A stretch of 64,000 nucleotides of DNA, taken from positions 124,001 through 188,000 of the forward strand of contig QVRM01002399.1 in the NCBI GenBank assembly GCA_003439945.1, written 5' to 3'. This document shows positions 1-10,166 of this stretch, one piece after another (positions within the stretch are counted from its first letter, which is position 1; every line of letters begins with the position of its first letter). Under the pieces are notes generated by a model, which was not told the DNA's origin, did not search any database, and saw only the letters and a list, made by a program, of their open reading frames with translations. The translations under genes and the position numbers were made by a program. Source of the stretch: Dermanyssus gallinae. Taxonomy: Eukaryota; Arthropoda; Arachnida; Mesostigmata; Dermanyssidae.

Positions 1-345
1 ATATTATTTTCTCTATTGTGTTGAAAAAATAGATCGTTCTGAGCAAGTTTGAAAATGGGGGTTCCTCGTGTGTGGCGAATTCTAACGTGTTTAGAAGAGG
101 CCTGTAGAAACTTAAAATAGACTGAGGCCATGGGAGTCCATAACACACTCGCATCTGTACAACAAAAATCGACGTATAAAACACCCCACGCAATGCGTAC
201 TAAAAGGCATTTTGGCAGAATTTCAGAAAGCATAGCAATTTTACTCTGGTAGGAAGTTGTTAACCAGGTAGAGCTGAAATTTTACTTTAAAAAATAATTT
301 CTCGTACACGTTTAGGCCTGCTTGTTCTACAGTTAATACTGGGGT

Positions 346-349
<4 letters not shown>
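1..349. other. unassigned AT-rich DNA
   Basis: I see no coding frame, RNA gene or repeat that I recognise in this stretch. Confidence 0.5.
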
Positions 350-376
<27 letters not shown>

Positions 377-384
377 TGTCTTGG

Positions 385-446
<62 letters not shown>
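350..446. repeat. (TA)n microsatellite with (GA)n end
   Basis: Two runs of alternating TA (about 350-376 and 389-434) are separated by a dozen bases and followed by a short GA run. Open frames that read through here are tandem Tyr-Ile and are artefacts. Confidence 0.95.
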
Positions 447-2035
447 TTTTCCGAAAACAACGCATAGATAGGCTGGTAAAAACAATATTATCCACCAATC
501 GACTAGCTGTTTTTAGCTTGGTATAAACACTTTCAGATCCGGTGAACACCGATGATGACAATAAGCAACAAAACGACAATTTGTTCGACAACGCCACGGC
601 CGCCACGGTAGCCTATGCGTTCGACGTAGATTTGTTGATTTTTGATCGTCAATGGACAGGCGCTTGGCGTGCGTCTTCTTGCACGACACCACGGGTCGAT
701 GTTTGCTTAGCGCTCGTCCCAACGAGATGACATGCCCGTTTAAAAACTGTGTGTGACACTGCGAGCATCGGAATATTGAAATATCGGAAAAGCGAGCCAT
801 AACTGCTAGTTGTATGGTAAAGGCAGCAACGACAACATCAGCCTAAGTGTCCCCGGAGATATGTCAAAAACATATATATATATATATATATATACACGAG
901 CGTATGTGTGTGTGCGTATATATCATTGATATCGAGGGCTTTTGTGGCCACTCGAGCGAACTCACAAAGCGGCCTGACACACTTCACAGCGGCCAGCACG
1001 GCGAAGCGTCGAAGTTGTCGCCCGTCGAATGGGCCCCGATCGAGTCGAGTCGTCATTCCTGCATCGTAGCGTACAAACCACTTCACCATTCTGCTGAATT
1101 GCAATCGAAAAACGGAACCTTCCGTATCATATGAAGATGTCGTTTCCCCCCTCGCCTCCCCCGCCCTCCCATACCGTACCCTGCCACCCGCTGCCACCAA
1201 CACCACTATTGTTGGCTGCCAGTACCGTTGCTGCATACGAAATACCAACAAAGAGAAAGAAAAAATATGCCAAATATAAAAACAATTATAAAAAACGACG
1301 ACGCGTGACATCAACGCCGGCTGTCTGTATTGCCTGTCTGAATGCTGCTACACTCGATCGCGTCCACCGGCCACGGCCGGTCGACTGCAGCAGCATCGAG
1401 GATCGAGTAATCACTCACATAACGCCAGAGAGAGAGAGAGAGAGGAGCGCAGATACAGACCGGGAGAAGGTAAGCTTCTCCCCTACATAGATATAGTAGG
1501 ATTCAAAAAGCGACAAGTGTGTACGGCGGACTGCCATAACGTCCGTCATTCACTCTGCCGCTTATTCTTCCCCACACCCCCGTCGCCCCCCCCCCACAGA
1601 TTTTTCGCTCAATTTGAAAACAAATAGGTCTCTTAAACTTTTCCATTTGACGAATTCGCATCACGCTAAACGACTTTTGACATTGAGCAGTTGCAGAGCA
1701 GGCTGCAGTGATAGTACGAACTTATTTAGCTTGCGAATACTAACTAATCAATAATAAAAACAAAACAAAAATTTGAAAGTTAAGTAAGCTACGTGTAGTA
1801 AAAGCTACTAACAGGAAAAGTAAGCTACGCGTAGTTTGTGCATGCCGCCTAAAATACTCCGCTCTTCACACAATGTTTAGTAATTTCTCAATTAATAAAT
1901 GCGGTAATATTAAAAATACTGCAGACTGATTCTTAGACACACTTATCACTTATAACATGTATTCTTCGAGCGAATTTCGTATTCTCGCATCTGCAGTCGC
2001 TACTACCAACATCTCGCATGTATTAGGTATCAATA
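447..2035. other. unassigned DNA with small microsatellites
   Basis: The stretch holds a (TA)n run at 871-893 and a (GA)n run at about 1423-1442. Overlapping open frames of 90-160 codons occur on both strands at 838-1490, but they include dinucleotide and proline-rich low-complexity sequence. None resembles a protein I know. A GGTAAGC that could serve as a splice donor lies near 1468, but no exon can be supported around it. Confidence 0.4.
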
Positions 2036-2036
2036 A

Positions 2037-2074
<38 letters not shown>
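2036..2074. repeat. (AAT)n microsatellite, 5' flank of a Dong-like element
   Basis: A nearly pure run of AAT units ends about 75 bases before the first recognisable codons of the retrotransposon relic that follows. The same unit on the same strand recurs at the 3' end of that relic (3306-3344). Confidence 0.9.
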
Positions 2075-2075
<1 letters not shown>

Positions 2076-2149
2076 GCACAGGCTACTTTATGCTTATGGA
2101 GATACAGCCTAGGATCACCTAGGCTAAACTACATTCTACGCACGTCCCC

Positions 2150-3305
2150 CACAGGTCACCACTGTGATAATTTGCAAGCATTTGACGAGGTGGCAAAGGA
2201 GATACTGAGTGAAGTTCTAAACGTGGCGCTTACCGGCAGATTCTGGGAAAGGGCCACGCTTCCTCTCAGCGAAGGAGAATTGGGACTAAGTCCGTGGCAG
2301 AGCTTGCTTCGTTGTGCTACGCGGCCTCTATCATAGAGTTCTCGGGGCTTGCGGAGACGTTGTTGGAACCGGATGTTCATTCTGTGCTGCGCGGAAGGAG
2401 GGACGAAGCTGAGCTGGCAGCTAGACAATCGATAGGCCCTGGCCCCTGGGAGCAACACCCTACACAGCACATGCTTGACAGCTACAAGTGTCAAACGACC
2501 GCTCGCACAATCTTAGATGACATCCAATCCCCGACAGAGAGAGCGGTATTCATAGCTGCCCGTGACACTTTCAGCAGTGGCTTCCTAAGAGCACTTCCTT
2601 CACCACAGCTGGGCACCATGCTGGACAGCACCTCCTTCCGCATGGTGGCCGCTCTGGGAATAGGGGCTCCCATATGTGAGCCATACGAGTGTAAGGCGTG
2701 TGGAAAAACAGTGGATGAGGACGGACTGCACCCTTTGAGCTGCACTAAAAGCCCTGGTAGGGCTCCCAGACACGCGGAAATCAACGCGATCCTAAAGAAG
2801 GCTCTTCGTAGAGCCGGCATACCAAGCACCCTGGAGCCCAGGTTGGGCCTCGAAGACGACAAAAGACCAGATGGCGTCACCACCCCGCCATGGTCCAACG
2901 GCAAATGCCTGGTATGGGATGCCACGGTATCATGTACAGTGGCTCCGTCATACCTGATGCACAGCGCCATCAGGTCAGGGTGGGTTGCTGAACATGCCGA
3001 GATCGCAAAGAAACGCAAATACTCTGATTTGGGGAGGAGATATCACTTCGTACCCGTCGCCATGGAAACGATGGGCCCGATCAGCAAGAGCACAAGTATC
3101 CTCCTCAAATACCTAGGTGTCAAAATTAGTGCTAACACGGGTGACCAGCGCGAGGGCGAGTTTCTGCGTCAGCAACTCTCGCTCGCAGTGTGTAGGGGAA
3201 ACGCCGCCGCTATCATCGGCTCTATGGATTGAAAAGGGGGGGGGTGAGCCTACGCGGGTACACGTTTTGGTCCCACAATTGTAGGGAAAATACTAAAAAA
3301 TGAAT
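2150..3305 (+). mobile_element. Dong/R4-like non-LTR retrotransposon, 5'-truncated copy
   Basis: This is the 3' third of a retrotransposon: the end of the reverse-transcriptase linker, a zinc knuckle, the restriction-like endonuclease and a short 3' UTR. It lies between (AAT)n tracts on both sides. The R4-clade element Dong of Bombyx is known to insert in TAA repeats, so the flanks support a Dong-like family, but the clade was not tested with a tree. Related relics in this window are at 6182-8414, 9240-9756, 19831-20125, 22824-24055 and 34890-35165. Confidence 0.75.
2155..3232 (+). pseudogene. C-terminal linker, zinc knuckle and restriction-like endonuclease of non-LTR retrotransposon
   Basis: The main open frame runs from 2294 to a stop at 3230-3232 (312 codons). 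Just upstream, 2155-2290 encodes the preceding linker (DEVAKEILSEVLNVAL) in another frame, so a one-base loss near 2291 broke the gene. Visible motifs in order are CKACGKTVDEDGLHPLSC (C-x2-C-x9-H-x3-C knuckle), KRPDGVTTPPW followed about ten residues later by CLVWDATV (the PD...D core of a PD-(D/E)xK nuclease), then YHFVPVAMETMGPI, and a C-terminal FLRQQLSLAVCRGNAAAI block. The endonuclease cuts target DNA to prime reverse transcription. The RT domain itself is absent, so this copy cannot move. It is the best preserved C-terminus of its family in the window, and the same blocks recur in five other relics here. The family assignment is secure as a REL-endonuclease LINE; Dong/R4 as clade is inference. 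Confidence 0.8.
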
Positions 3306-3306
3306 A

Positions 3307-3344
<38 letters not shown>
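3306..3344. repeat. (AAT)n microsatellite, 3' tail of Dong-like element
   Basis: AAT repeats start about 75 bases after the endonuclease stop codon, behind a G-rich 3' UTR. They are either the element's tail or the far side of the target microsatellite. Confidence 0.9.
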
Positions 3345-3349
<5 letters not shown>

Positions 3350-3419
3350 ATAGTGGCTAGCATATATTATTATTACTACAATTTAAAGTTTAAACGTATT
3401 TTGCAGTTTTAGGACAACT

Positions 3420-4060
3420 AGCCTATCTAATAGCACCAACTATGGAATCGGTATGGTTCTGCTACCGGTGTGAAGTGTCTACAAGGCTCTTCTAGATTTA
3501 CTCCAGTAGTCGCAACTAGGCGTGCGAATTGTAGAAAAGTCGTTGTAGAGACGTCTTCGAAAGATGAACACATGGGTCGGGATAAAGATACTGCAGTGGG
3601 GGAGGCTGTCCGCATTACAGATGAATCGCGTTTACAATGTGCATTATTTCCGGCTGTCTGCTTGGTAACAAATGACCTGCATCGGGTGTCTTTATATACT
3701 GTAAAGCCGGCAGACGAACTGGCTGCAAAGGCTGCAAAAACCGACAGACGAACAGGTGAGAAGAACCAGAGGTACACATTGCGAAGTGTCACAAGTCGAC
3801 GAGGCCAATGAAAACGGCAGCAGCAAGAGAACGCCAGCGCAGAGAAGCCAGGCTATCGAAGATAATGGAAAGGCGACGGGGAATGGCCCGACTAGTGAAT
3901 AGAGCAAGAGCGACGATAAGCCGTCTAAAACAACTGACAGTGCGTTACACGAAACCGAAAATGACTGGAGATGGAACCAAATTTTAACGCGGCATGAAAG
4001 AGCGATGAAAACAGCCGCAAAGAGAGTACTCAAGGAGACTGCGCGAACCCTTTGCCTATT
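3420..4060 (+). other. possible degraded coding relic, unidentified
   Basis: A 113-codon frame (3470-3811) is rich in Lys, Arg, Thr and Glu. A second frame continues from about 3800 with Lys/Ser/Thr/Glu-rich sequence to about 4040 and one internal stop. The composition recalls the basic tail of LINE ORF1 proteins such as 15994-16385, but I see no zinc knuckle or other motif. I do not recognise it. It may be non-coding. Confidence 0.2.
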
Positions 4061-4905
4061 GCCGCCGCTATTCTAAGAATATGGAAGAAGATGAGACCTT
4101 TGCTACCAACATGGCTGGTCAAAACCCTTAGTATCAAAGGCGTATTTTATTTTAAATCTGAGATTGGCGTCGCCTTTATGAACGCTTTTGTAGACTGTAC
4201 GGAACATCCACCGCTCCTAGAACTTTCTGGAGCTACTGATTCAGGACGGACTCAGTTGTACTTTACCGTCATCTGTCAATGTTTTATGGTGATGCTATGC
4301 CTATTAAGCCAGCCGGTATCTCTAGGTTGACTAGACCCGGGGCGTAAATCAATCGATCCGGAATCAGTGCGCAGACTATTACGCAGTTAGTCTTAGCAGT
4401 CCTCCAGTATACCACGACAATATAATAAATAAACTCGTTGCCACATAATAAAAGATAACTTAATTATGGCGTACGGACTGGCCTTACGAAAAACGGCTTC
4501 TAAGATAATTAGAACTGTGAATAAAGCGACCATTGTTGCAACAATCTCTTCTTCTCTGGAAGGGTTGCCACAAAAGAAGCAGCGGAAGCCATTGTGCATA
4601 ATATGCGCATATATGCACTGAATACCATAAAAAAAAAACATTTTCAGTGAAGTGCCAAAAAAGACTCCAAGACTCCTATTAATAGTGTGTCAGAGCTACG
4701 AAAATCCCTCAATCTTCGCGCAAACCACAGATGTGACCATAAAGTATAGTGTACAGAAAAATACAGACCCGGTATCTAACAGGGAGATCCGCTACGGTCA
4801 ACGTTGTTTAATATTGTCATTTCTGATCTAGTGTCAATTCTACAATGCTCTTTAACGCCTGGAGATACAATCTTGAGTAGCAGAGGATTTACATGCCGTA
4901 CGATA
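4061..4905. other. unassigned DNA
   Basis: No gene, RNA or repeat recognised. Short frames on both strands show no known motif. Confidence 0.4.
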
Positions 4906-6181
4906 CAGGTAGTTTAACAAGTTCTTAAAATAAAAACCAAGAATTTTCCAAATCTTGTTTTTATTTTTTTCTTATTCGATATACTCCCCGAGAAGCTCAA
5001 AACACTTTTCCCACCAAGATTTCAGAGCATTTATACCTCTTGAGTAGAATTCCGCGTCTTTAGACTAAAAATAGGCATTGACAGCAGCCTTAACCTCTTC
5101 ATTGCTGGAAAAACGCTTTCCACCGAGACTATCCTTCAAATGTCTGACGAGGAAATAATCAGAGGGGGCCAGGTCTGGAGAATAGGAAGGTTATTCAATA
5201 AGGTCGAACCTCAGTTGTGCCAGTTTTGCCGATGCTATCCGCGACTTGTGTGCAGGAGCATTGTCCTGGTGAAACAGGACAACCTTCTTCTGCAAAGCGG
5301 GCCGTTTCACGATGAGTTATTGCTTCAGGCAGTCTAACAGTCCTGCATAATATTCTCCCGTGATCGTTTTACCGCTCTCAAGGTAGTCGACCAGAATTAT
5401 TTCACGTTGGTCCCAAAAACCGTAGCCGTCATCTTTCCGGCCGACTCTGTAGTCCGCACCCTCTTCGGAGGTCCTTCACCAGGTGCACACCATGGGCGAG
5501 ATGCTTCTTGGGTCTCGGGAGTGTAGTGATGGACCGAGCTTTCATCGACGGTCACGAATCTGCGCCAAAAATCCGATGGATTTTTCGGAATCTTGGCCAA
5601 ATTTTTCTGTGAAGCGGAAACACGCGCGTCTTTTTGGCCTTGGTTGAGCAAATGCGGCACCCATTTTGCTCTGAGCTTTTTCATCTTCAAGTTGTAGTGC
5701 AGGGTGAAATGCACACTACCCAAACTGATTCCCAAGGCCTTCGCTATCTCTCTAATGTTCACTCGCTTATCTGCGGCAACGATTTTCCGCATTTTTTTCC
5801 ACGTTTTCCTCATCAGTTGCCGTTTTGGGCGTCCTGAACGTAGTTCATCCTCGGTGCTCCTGCGACCTCTTTTTAACTCATTAATCCAGTTGGAAACAGT
5901 GGCAAAACATGGCGCAGAGTCACCGTACACCTCGTCTAACTCAGTTTTCACTTGGGTCGTATTCCAACCTTGGAAATAAAAATGCTTGATAACCACTCGA
6001 AACTCTTTTTTCTCAATTTTTCAAAATCACGACGATACGTTGCACGGGAAAAGCGATCAAACGAAATCGCTACGGCCAAATTTTGACTGCTAGCAGTCGA
6101 ATGGTTGCCGTTTCCAATAGCGGTGAAAGCGCCAAAATTTGAATTCTGAAACGCTCATTTTAAGAACCTGTTGAACTACCT
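4906..6181 (-). mobile_element. mariner element B (about 1,276 bp)
   Basis: The ends are inverted repeats of about 29 bp: CAGGTAGTTTAAC reads inward from 4906, and AGGTAGTTCAAC reads inward on the minus strand from 6181. A TA lies at 4904-4905 and 6182-6183, as expected of the TA duplication made by mariners. The total length fits the usual 1.28 kb. The right end has lost one base of the inverted repeat (CCT-TA instead of CCTG-TA). The element lies at the (TAA)n tail of the Dong-like relic encoded at 6184-6902. Confidence 0.92.
4972..6003 (-). pseudogene. mariner transposase, broken
   Basis: The transposase would cut and paste the element at TA sites. An open frame covers 5996-5397: an N-terminal helix-turn-helix part (ATVSNWINELKRGRRSTEDE) and the first catalytic aspartate in FVTVDESSVHHY (a Ser replaces the usual Trp after DES). 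A one-base loss near 5420 in the run coding TVFWDQ then ends it. Downstream, in other frames, LFHQDNAPAHKS and YSPDLAPSDYFL carry the second and third aspartates, spaced 34 residues apart (DD34D) as in the sister copy at 6903-8189. The expected ATG near 6003 reads TTG. The stop is at 4972-4974. Several lesions make it inactive. Confidence 0.85.
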
Positions 6182-6902
6182 TATTATTACAAATGTGGGG
6201 TATGTACGTTTATGCCAGGTTCATCCTGTTCTGGACGCTTTCTGTCAATTCATTGCGCCTATGATTGAAGCCACGTTCCCTCTACAAACGGCCAAAGACA
6301 TAATCTGTCTCAAAAACATGGCCTCGCGTCGATCGCCCGTAACGTCTTCTATTCGTTTTCCGATATCTTTCAGGATTCTCGCTGTACCTGAGCTGATGGG
6401 GCCGAGCGTCTCTAGTGTAATGAGTACAAAGTGGTAGCTTCTAGATAGCTCGAGATACTTCCTTTGTTTTTCAGAATCCACGCGCTCTGCTACCCATCCC
6501 GATTCAACTGCGCTGTGGCGCAGTTGCGATAGGGTCGCCGTGCATGAAACCGTTATATCTCATACAAGGCTTGCTGATGTTAGGTCATTCGTTATATCTC
6601 ATGCGGACTTCTTAGTTTTGTAAATGTCGAGAAGGTTTTGACTCACGTGCTCTCTCAGAGGGCCGAGGTTGAGTTGACTCCTGACTGTGGTATCCGCCAC
6701 TATTATTGCCCTTTTTAGTTCAATCTTTGCTTACTCGTCAACGAGTAATTCCGCCAGGAAACCAAATTGAGTCAGGGATGCAGCATAGCACACCGCAGCT
6801 AGATCTGTGGCTCTTCTTATTGCAAGAACTCCGCCATCCTCCCAATAAGAAGGCTAGCGTTCTCTTCCACATGTCTCCAAACTCCTTCCAAGTTAATATT
6901 TA

Positions 6903-8189
6903 CAGGTAGTTCAATTAGTTCTTAGAATGAGCTTTTTAGAATTCGAATTTTGGCGCGCTTCCACCGCTATTAGGAACTGCAACTTTTCGACTGCCAGCAG
7001 TCAAAATATTATGGTGATTGGCCGTTGCGATTTCGTTTGATCGCTTTTCCCGTGCAACGTATCGGCGTGATTTTGAAAAATGGAGAAAAAAGAGTTTCGA
7101 GTGGTTATCAAGCATTTTATTTCAAAGGTTGGAATGCGACCCAAGTGAAAACTGAGTTAGACGAGGTGTACGGTGACTCTGCGCCATGTTTTGCCACTGT
7201 TTCCAACTGGATTAATGAGTTAAAAAGAGGTCGCAGGAGCACCGGGATGAACTACGTTCAAAACGCCCAAAAACGGCAACTGATTAGGAAAACGTGGAAA
7301 AGGTGCGGAAAATCGTTGCCGCAGATAAGCGAGTGAACATTAGGGAGATAGCGGAGGCCTTGGGGATCAGTTTGGGTAGTGTGCATTTCATCCTGCACGA
7401 AAACTTGAAGATGAAAGAGCTCAGAGAAAAATGGCTGCCGCATTTGCTCAACCAAGGCCAAAAAACGCGCCTGTTTTCGCTTCACAGCGAAATGTGGCCA
7501 AGATGTCGAACAATCCGTCGGATTTTTGGCGCAGATTCATGACCGTCGATGAAAGCTGGGTCCATCACTACACTCCCGAGACCCAGGAAGCATCTTGCCA
7601 ATGGTGTGCACCTGATGAAGGACCTCCGAAGAGGGTGCGGACAACGGCATTGACCGGAAAGGTGATGGCTACAGTTTTTTAAGACCAACGTAGAATAATG
7701 CTGGTCGACTACCTTGAGAGCGGTAAAACGATCACAGGAGAATATTAGGCAAGACTGTTAGACTGCCTTTAGCAAGAACTCATCGTGAAACGGCCCGCTT
7801 TGCAGAAGAAGGTTGTCCTGTTTCACCAGGACAATGCTCCTGCACACAAGTCCCGGCAAGCATCGGCAAAACTGGCCCAACTGAGGTTCGAACTTATTGA
7901 ACAACCTTCCTATTCTCCAGACCTGGCCCCCTCTGATTATTTCCTCTTCGGACATTTGAAGAATAGTCTCGGTGGAAAGCGTTTTTCCAGCAATGAAGAG
8001 GTTAAGGCTGCTGTCAATGCCTATTTTCAGTCTAAAGACGCGGAATTCTACTTAAGAGGTATAAAAGCTCTGAAATCTTGGTGGGAAAAGTGTATTGAGC
8101 ATCTCGGGGAGTATATCGAATAAGATAAATTTAAAAACATGAATTGAAAAATTCTTGGTTTTCATTCTAAGAACTTATTGAACTACCTG
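6903..8189 (+). mobile_element. mariner element A (1,287 bp)
   Basis: Inverted repeats of about 29 bp begin CAGGTAGTTCAAT at both ends (6903 inward, and 8189 inward on the minus strand). They are flanked by TA at 6901-6902 and 8190-8191. Removing the element and one TA restores the reading frame of the interrupted retrotransposon. Sequence and ends match mariner B at 4906-6181, which lies in opposite orientation about 720 bp away. Confidence 0.95.
7081..8123 (+). pseudogene. mariner transposase, frameshifted
   Basis: An ATG at 7081 starts MEKKEFRVVIKHF, typical of mariner N-termini. Single-base indels follow near 7112, 7243, 7270 and 7295 and again before 7450, so the protein is read from all three frames. 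All three catalytic aspartates are visible: FMTVDESWVHHYTPE, LFHQDNAPAHKS and YSPDLAPSDYFLF, with 34 residues between the last two (DD34D). The C-terminal 112-codon block (7785-8123, ending LGEYIE) is still open. The transposase would have acted on the flanking inverted repeats. It is better preserved at the C-terminus than copy B, but still a pseudogene. Confidence 0.9.
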
Positions 8190-8450
8190 TAGTATTTCGC
8201 TTAGAATGTCTCTGGTGGTCTCGTCGTAGGCTGCAAGACCTTCCATATATTTTAGAGTCTGACAAATTCGTATCACGTAGGCAACTCTTGGTGAACCAAG
8301 ACTGTGTCTACATAGGCACAGAACCACCTGCGGGTGCATACTTGTCAGTCGTGAGCGAATCTGTAACAGGGTATTTCGTTTAGCATCAAGAGCGCGTGGA
8401 ATTCCTTCGGGCATTACAGGGGAACCTAGAACATCTAGGTTACTCTTAGG

Positions 8451-8505
8451 TTATTATTATTATTATTATTATTAGTAGTAGTATTAGTAGTAGTAGTATT
8501 ATTAT
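8451..8505. repeat. (TTA)n/(TAG)n compound microsatellite
   Basis: TTA units are followed by mixed TAG/TAT units. Read on the minus strand this is (TAA)n just 5' of the Dong-like relic, matching the arrangement of the copy at 2150-3305. Confidence 0.85.
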
Positions 8506-9019
8506 GGCAAAGATTTGCTAACAAAATGAATACAGATGGTGATTATTAATTGAAAAATAAATATTGTCAGTCCTTTGGAATTTTAGGAGCTGGTGAGAAT
8601 GGAAGCACTGATGAGAAAATTTGTTTTCAACTTCGAAACTTTCACCAAATTAGCAAATCTCTAGTCTGACTGTCTCAAAAGAGCCGTACATTTTGAGATG
8701 TCTAAGGTTTCCTCAACAGTCTTTTGTGGCAGCACGGTCGCTGATTCTTAGCGGTGTGGTTTATCATCTATTCTGAATGAGCATTTTGCAAAAATATTTA
8801 AATCAACAGGTATTAAACCGGCAATATCCCGGCAGGAATGATAACCACGATTGGCGCACTATTCTACTAGACTACGTCGCCAGTATATATATATATTCAA
8901 TTCATTTCAATTCAAACATGGTTTATTTACGGAACTGCATACATTCACATGCATAAGTTCTCGTTATGAAAAGTGGTACAAGGGTTTGGGGATAAAAAGA
9001 GAAAAAGAAGATAATAAAA

Positions 9020-9020
<1 letters not shown>
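8506..9020. other. unassigned DNA
   Basis: No gene or repeat recognised. Confidence 0.4.

Positions 9021-9091
<71 letters not shown>
9021..9091. repeat. (CA)n-(TA)n microsatellite
   Basis: Five CA units run directly into about 30 TA units. It is the longest TA tract in the first 15 kb. Confidence 0.95.
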
Positions 9092-9094
<3 letters not shown>

Positions 9095-9239
9095 GTAACT
9101 GAAGCCCCAGTCGGCGCGCAAACGAGCTAAAAGACCCTCGAATATAAGCGTATCGCGCTGCATATTCGACTTCGCCTTATGGCAATGCATTCGCAAGTTA
9201 TGTTTCTGGTGATGGGTCTGGGCTCGCCAAAGCTTAACT

Positions 9240-9756
9240 ATACGCTAGACACCTCTCCGACTATTCAAGTTCCGCTCTTAAGGTCAATATTGCGGCAGAG
9301 TTGACTATAAGAAAATTATCGGTTATGCCCCTGGAAAGGATATCCCACGCAACATACACTGGAATGCTACAGGCGTAACGTTATAGCTAGAGGAGCCTTA
9401 GAGAGTCCCGAATCGCTAGTTGAAATCACGATCAGCTAAGTCGCACAACACACTGCGAGCTTATTTTGGAGGCGTATCCTTTATTCGCAGCTGGGCACCA
9501 CGTTAGCTAACACCTCATTCCGCGTGGTGACAGCTCTCTGAATAAGTGCCTCATTTTGCGAACCTTAGAACTTCAAATGACTGTAAGAAAACACGTGTCC
9601 CACCTTCTGAATTATACTAACAGCCAAAGCATATCAAGTACACTTGAACCCAGACAGAAGCTTGATAAACACAAAAGATCTAACGGTGTCACAATCCCGT
9701 TGTTGTGGGTTAATGGTAAATGTATTGTATGGGATACCACAGTGTCTGCCTTCGGG
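9240..9756 (+). pseudogene. Dong/R4-like endonuclease relic, heavily decayed
   Basis: LGTTLANTSFRVVTAL at about 9490-9540 matches LGTMLDSTSFRMVAAL of the copy at 2150-3305. SISSTLEPR, then a decayed KRSNGVTIP (family KRPDGVTTP) and NGKCIVWDTTVS at 9620-9750 match its nuclease core. The PD aspartate is lost (P-D reads S-N), while the later Asp remains in VWD. Stops occur between the blocks and the zinc knuckle is not recognisable. The relic ends where a truncated SINE begins. Confidence 0.7.
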
Positions 9757-9880
9757 AGATCGTGGATTCAAGATCTGGACCGGCCATTCTTAATTTCGTT
9801 TTCATGGTTTCCAATTTAGGCAAGGCGAATGCCAGAGTGGATTATAATCGGCCATGATCGAATAAAAAACAGGGGGCACA
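9757..9880 (+). mobile_element. tRNA-derived SINE, 5'-truncated copy
   Basis: It starts within a B-box-like GTGGATTCAAGATC and continues with TGGTTTCCAATTTAGG, GCCAGAGTGGATTA and GGCCATGA. These match the full-length SINE at 21993-22196 in the same order, and an A-rich end follows. The A-box half is missing. Confidence 0.7.
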
Positions 9881-9921
9881 GATGTCTCAATAAAAAGAGA
9901 TGGTGCATAACCATCCAACCT

Positions 9922-9927
<6 letters not shown>

Positions 9928-9962
<35 letters not shown>
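9928..9962. repeat. (TA)n microsatellite
   Basis: About 17 AT units. Confidence 0.95.
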
Positions 9963-9965
<3 letters not shown>

Positions 9966-10166
9966 CTTACTTTGTCAAATCGCCTTGCTTCTTAAATAAC
10001 AGCTCATGTATATATGTATGTTTTTATGTATGCGAGCTTATTTTGTAAAGCTGCATTACATAGAATGTGTGTACATTTTTCGAAGTGTCGGTATTCGATA
10101 TGTATATGAGCAGCGCGCATAAACAGTGATTGGTGTCAATAAGGACCTTGGGTTATTGTTGTAATT

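Larger units (their letters stand above)
6182..8450 (-). pseudogene. Dong/R4-like non-LTR retrotransposon relic, split by mariner A
   Basis: Two blocks on the minus strand belong to one relic. Block 1 (8414-8192) encodes the linker after the RT (MPEGIPRALDAKRNTLLQIR through DETTRDILSEI). Block 2 (6902-6184) continues in the same frame across the mariner target TA, with NINLEGVWRHVEENASLL in place of the family's NVALTGRFWERATLPL. It then loses the knuckle and nuclease core to an internal deletion, and resumes at about 6550 with HSAVESGWVAERV and, at 6481-6245, YHFVLITLETLGPI and FLRQIMSLAVCRGNVASI. A short TTATTATTA (a TAA tail read on the minus strand) ends it at 6182. On its 5' side lies the TTA/TAG microsatellite at 8451-8505. 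It is dead through deletion, stops and insertion. Confidence 0.8.

Noticed and set aside
9001..9196. Long tandem Tyr-Ile frames on both strands
   Set aside because: They are translations of (TA)n and not genes.
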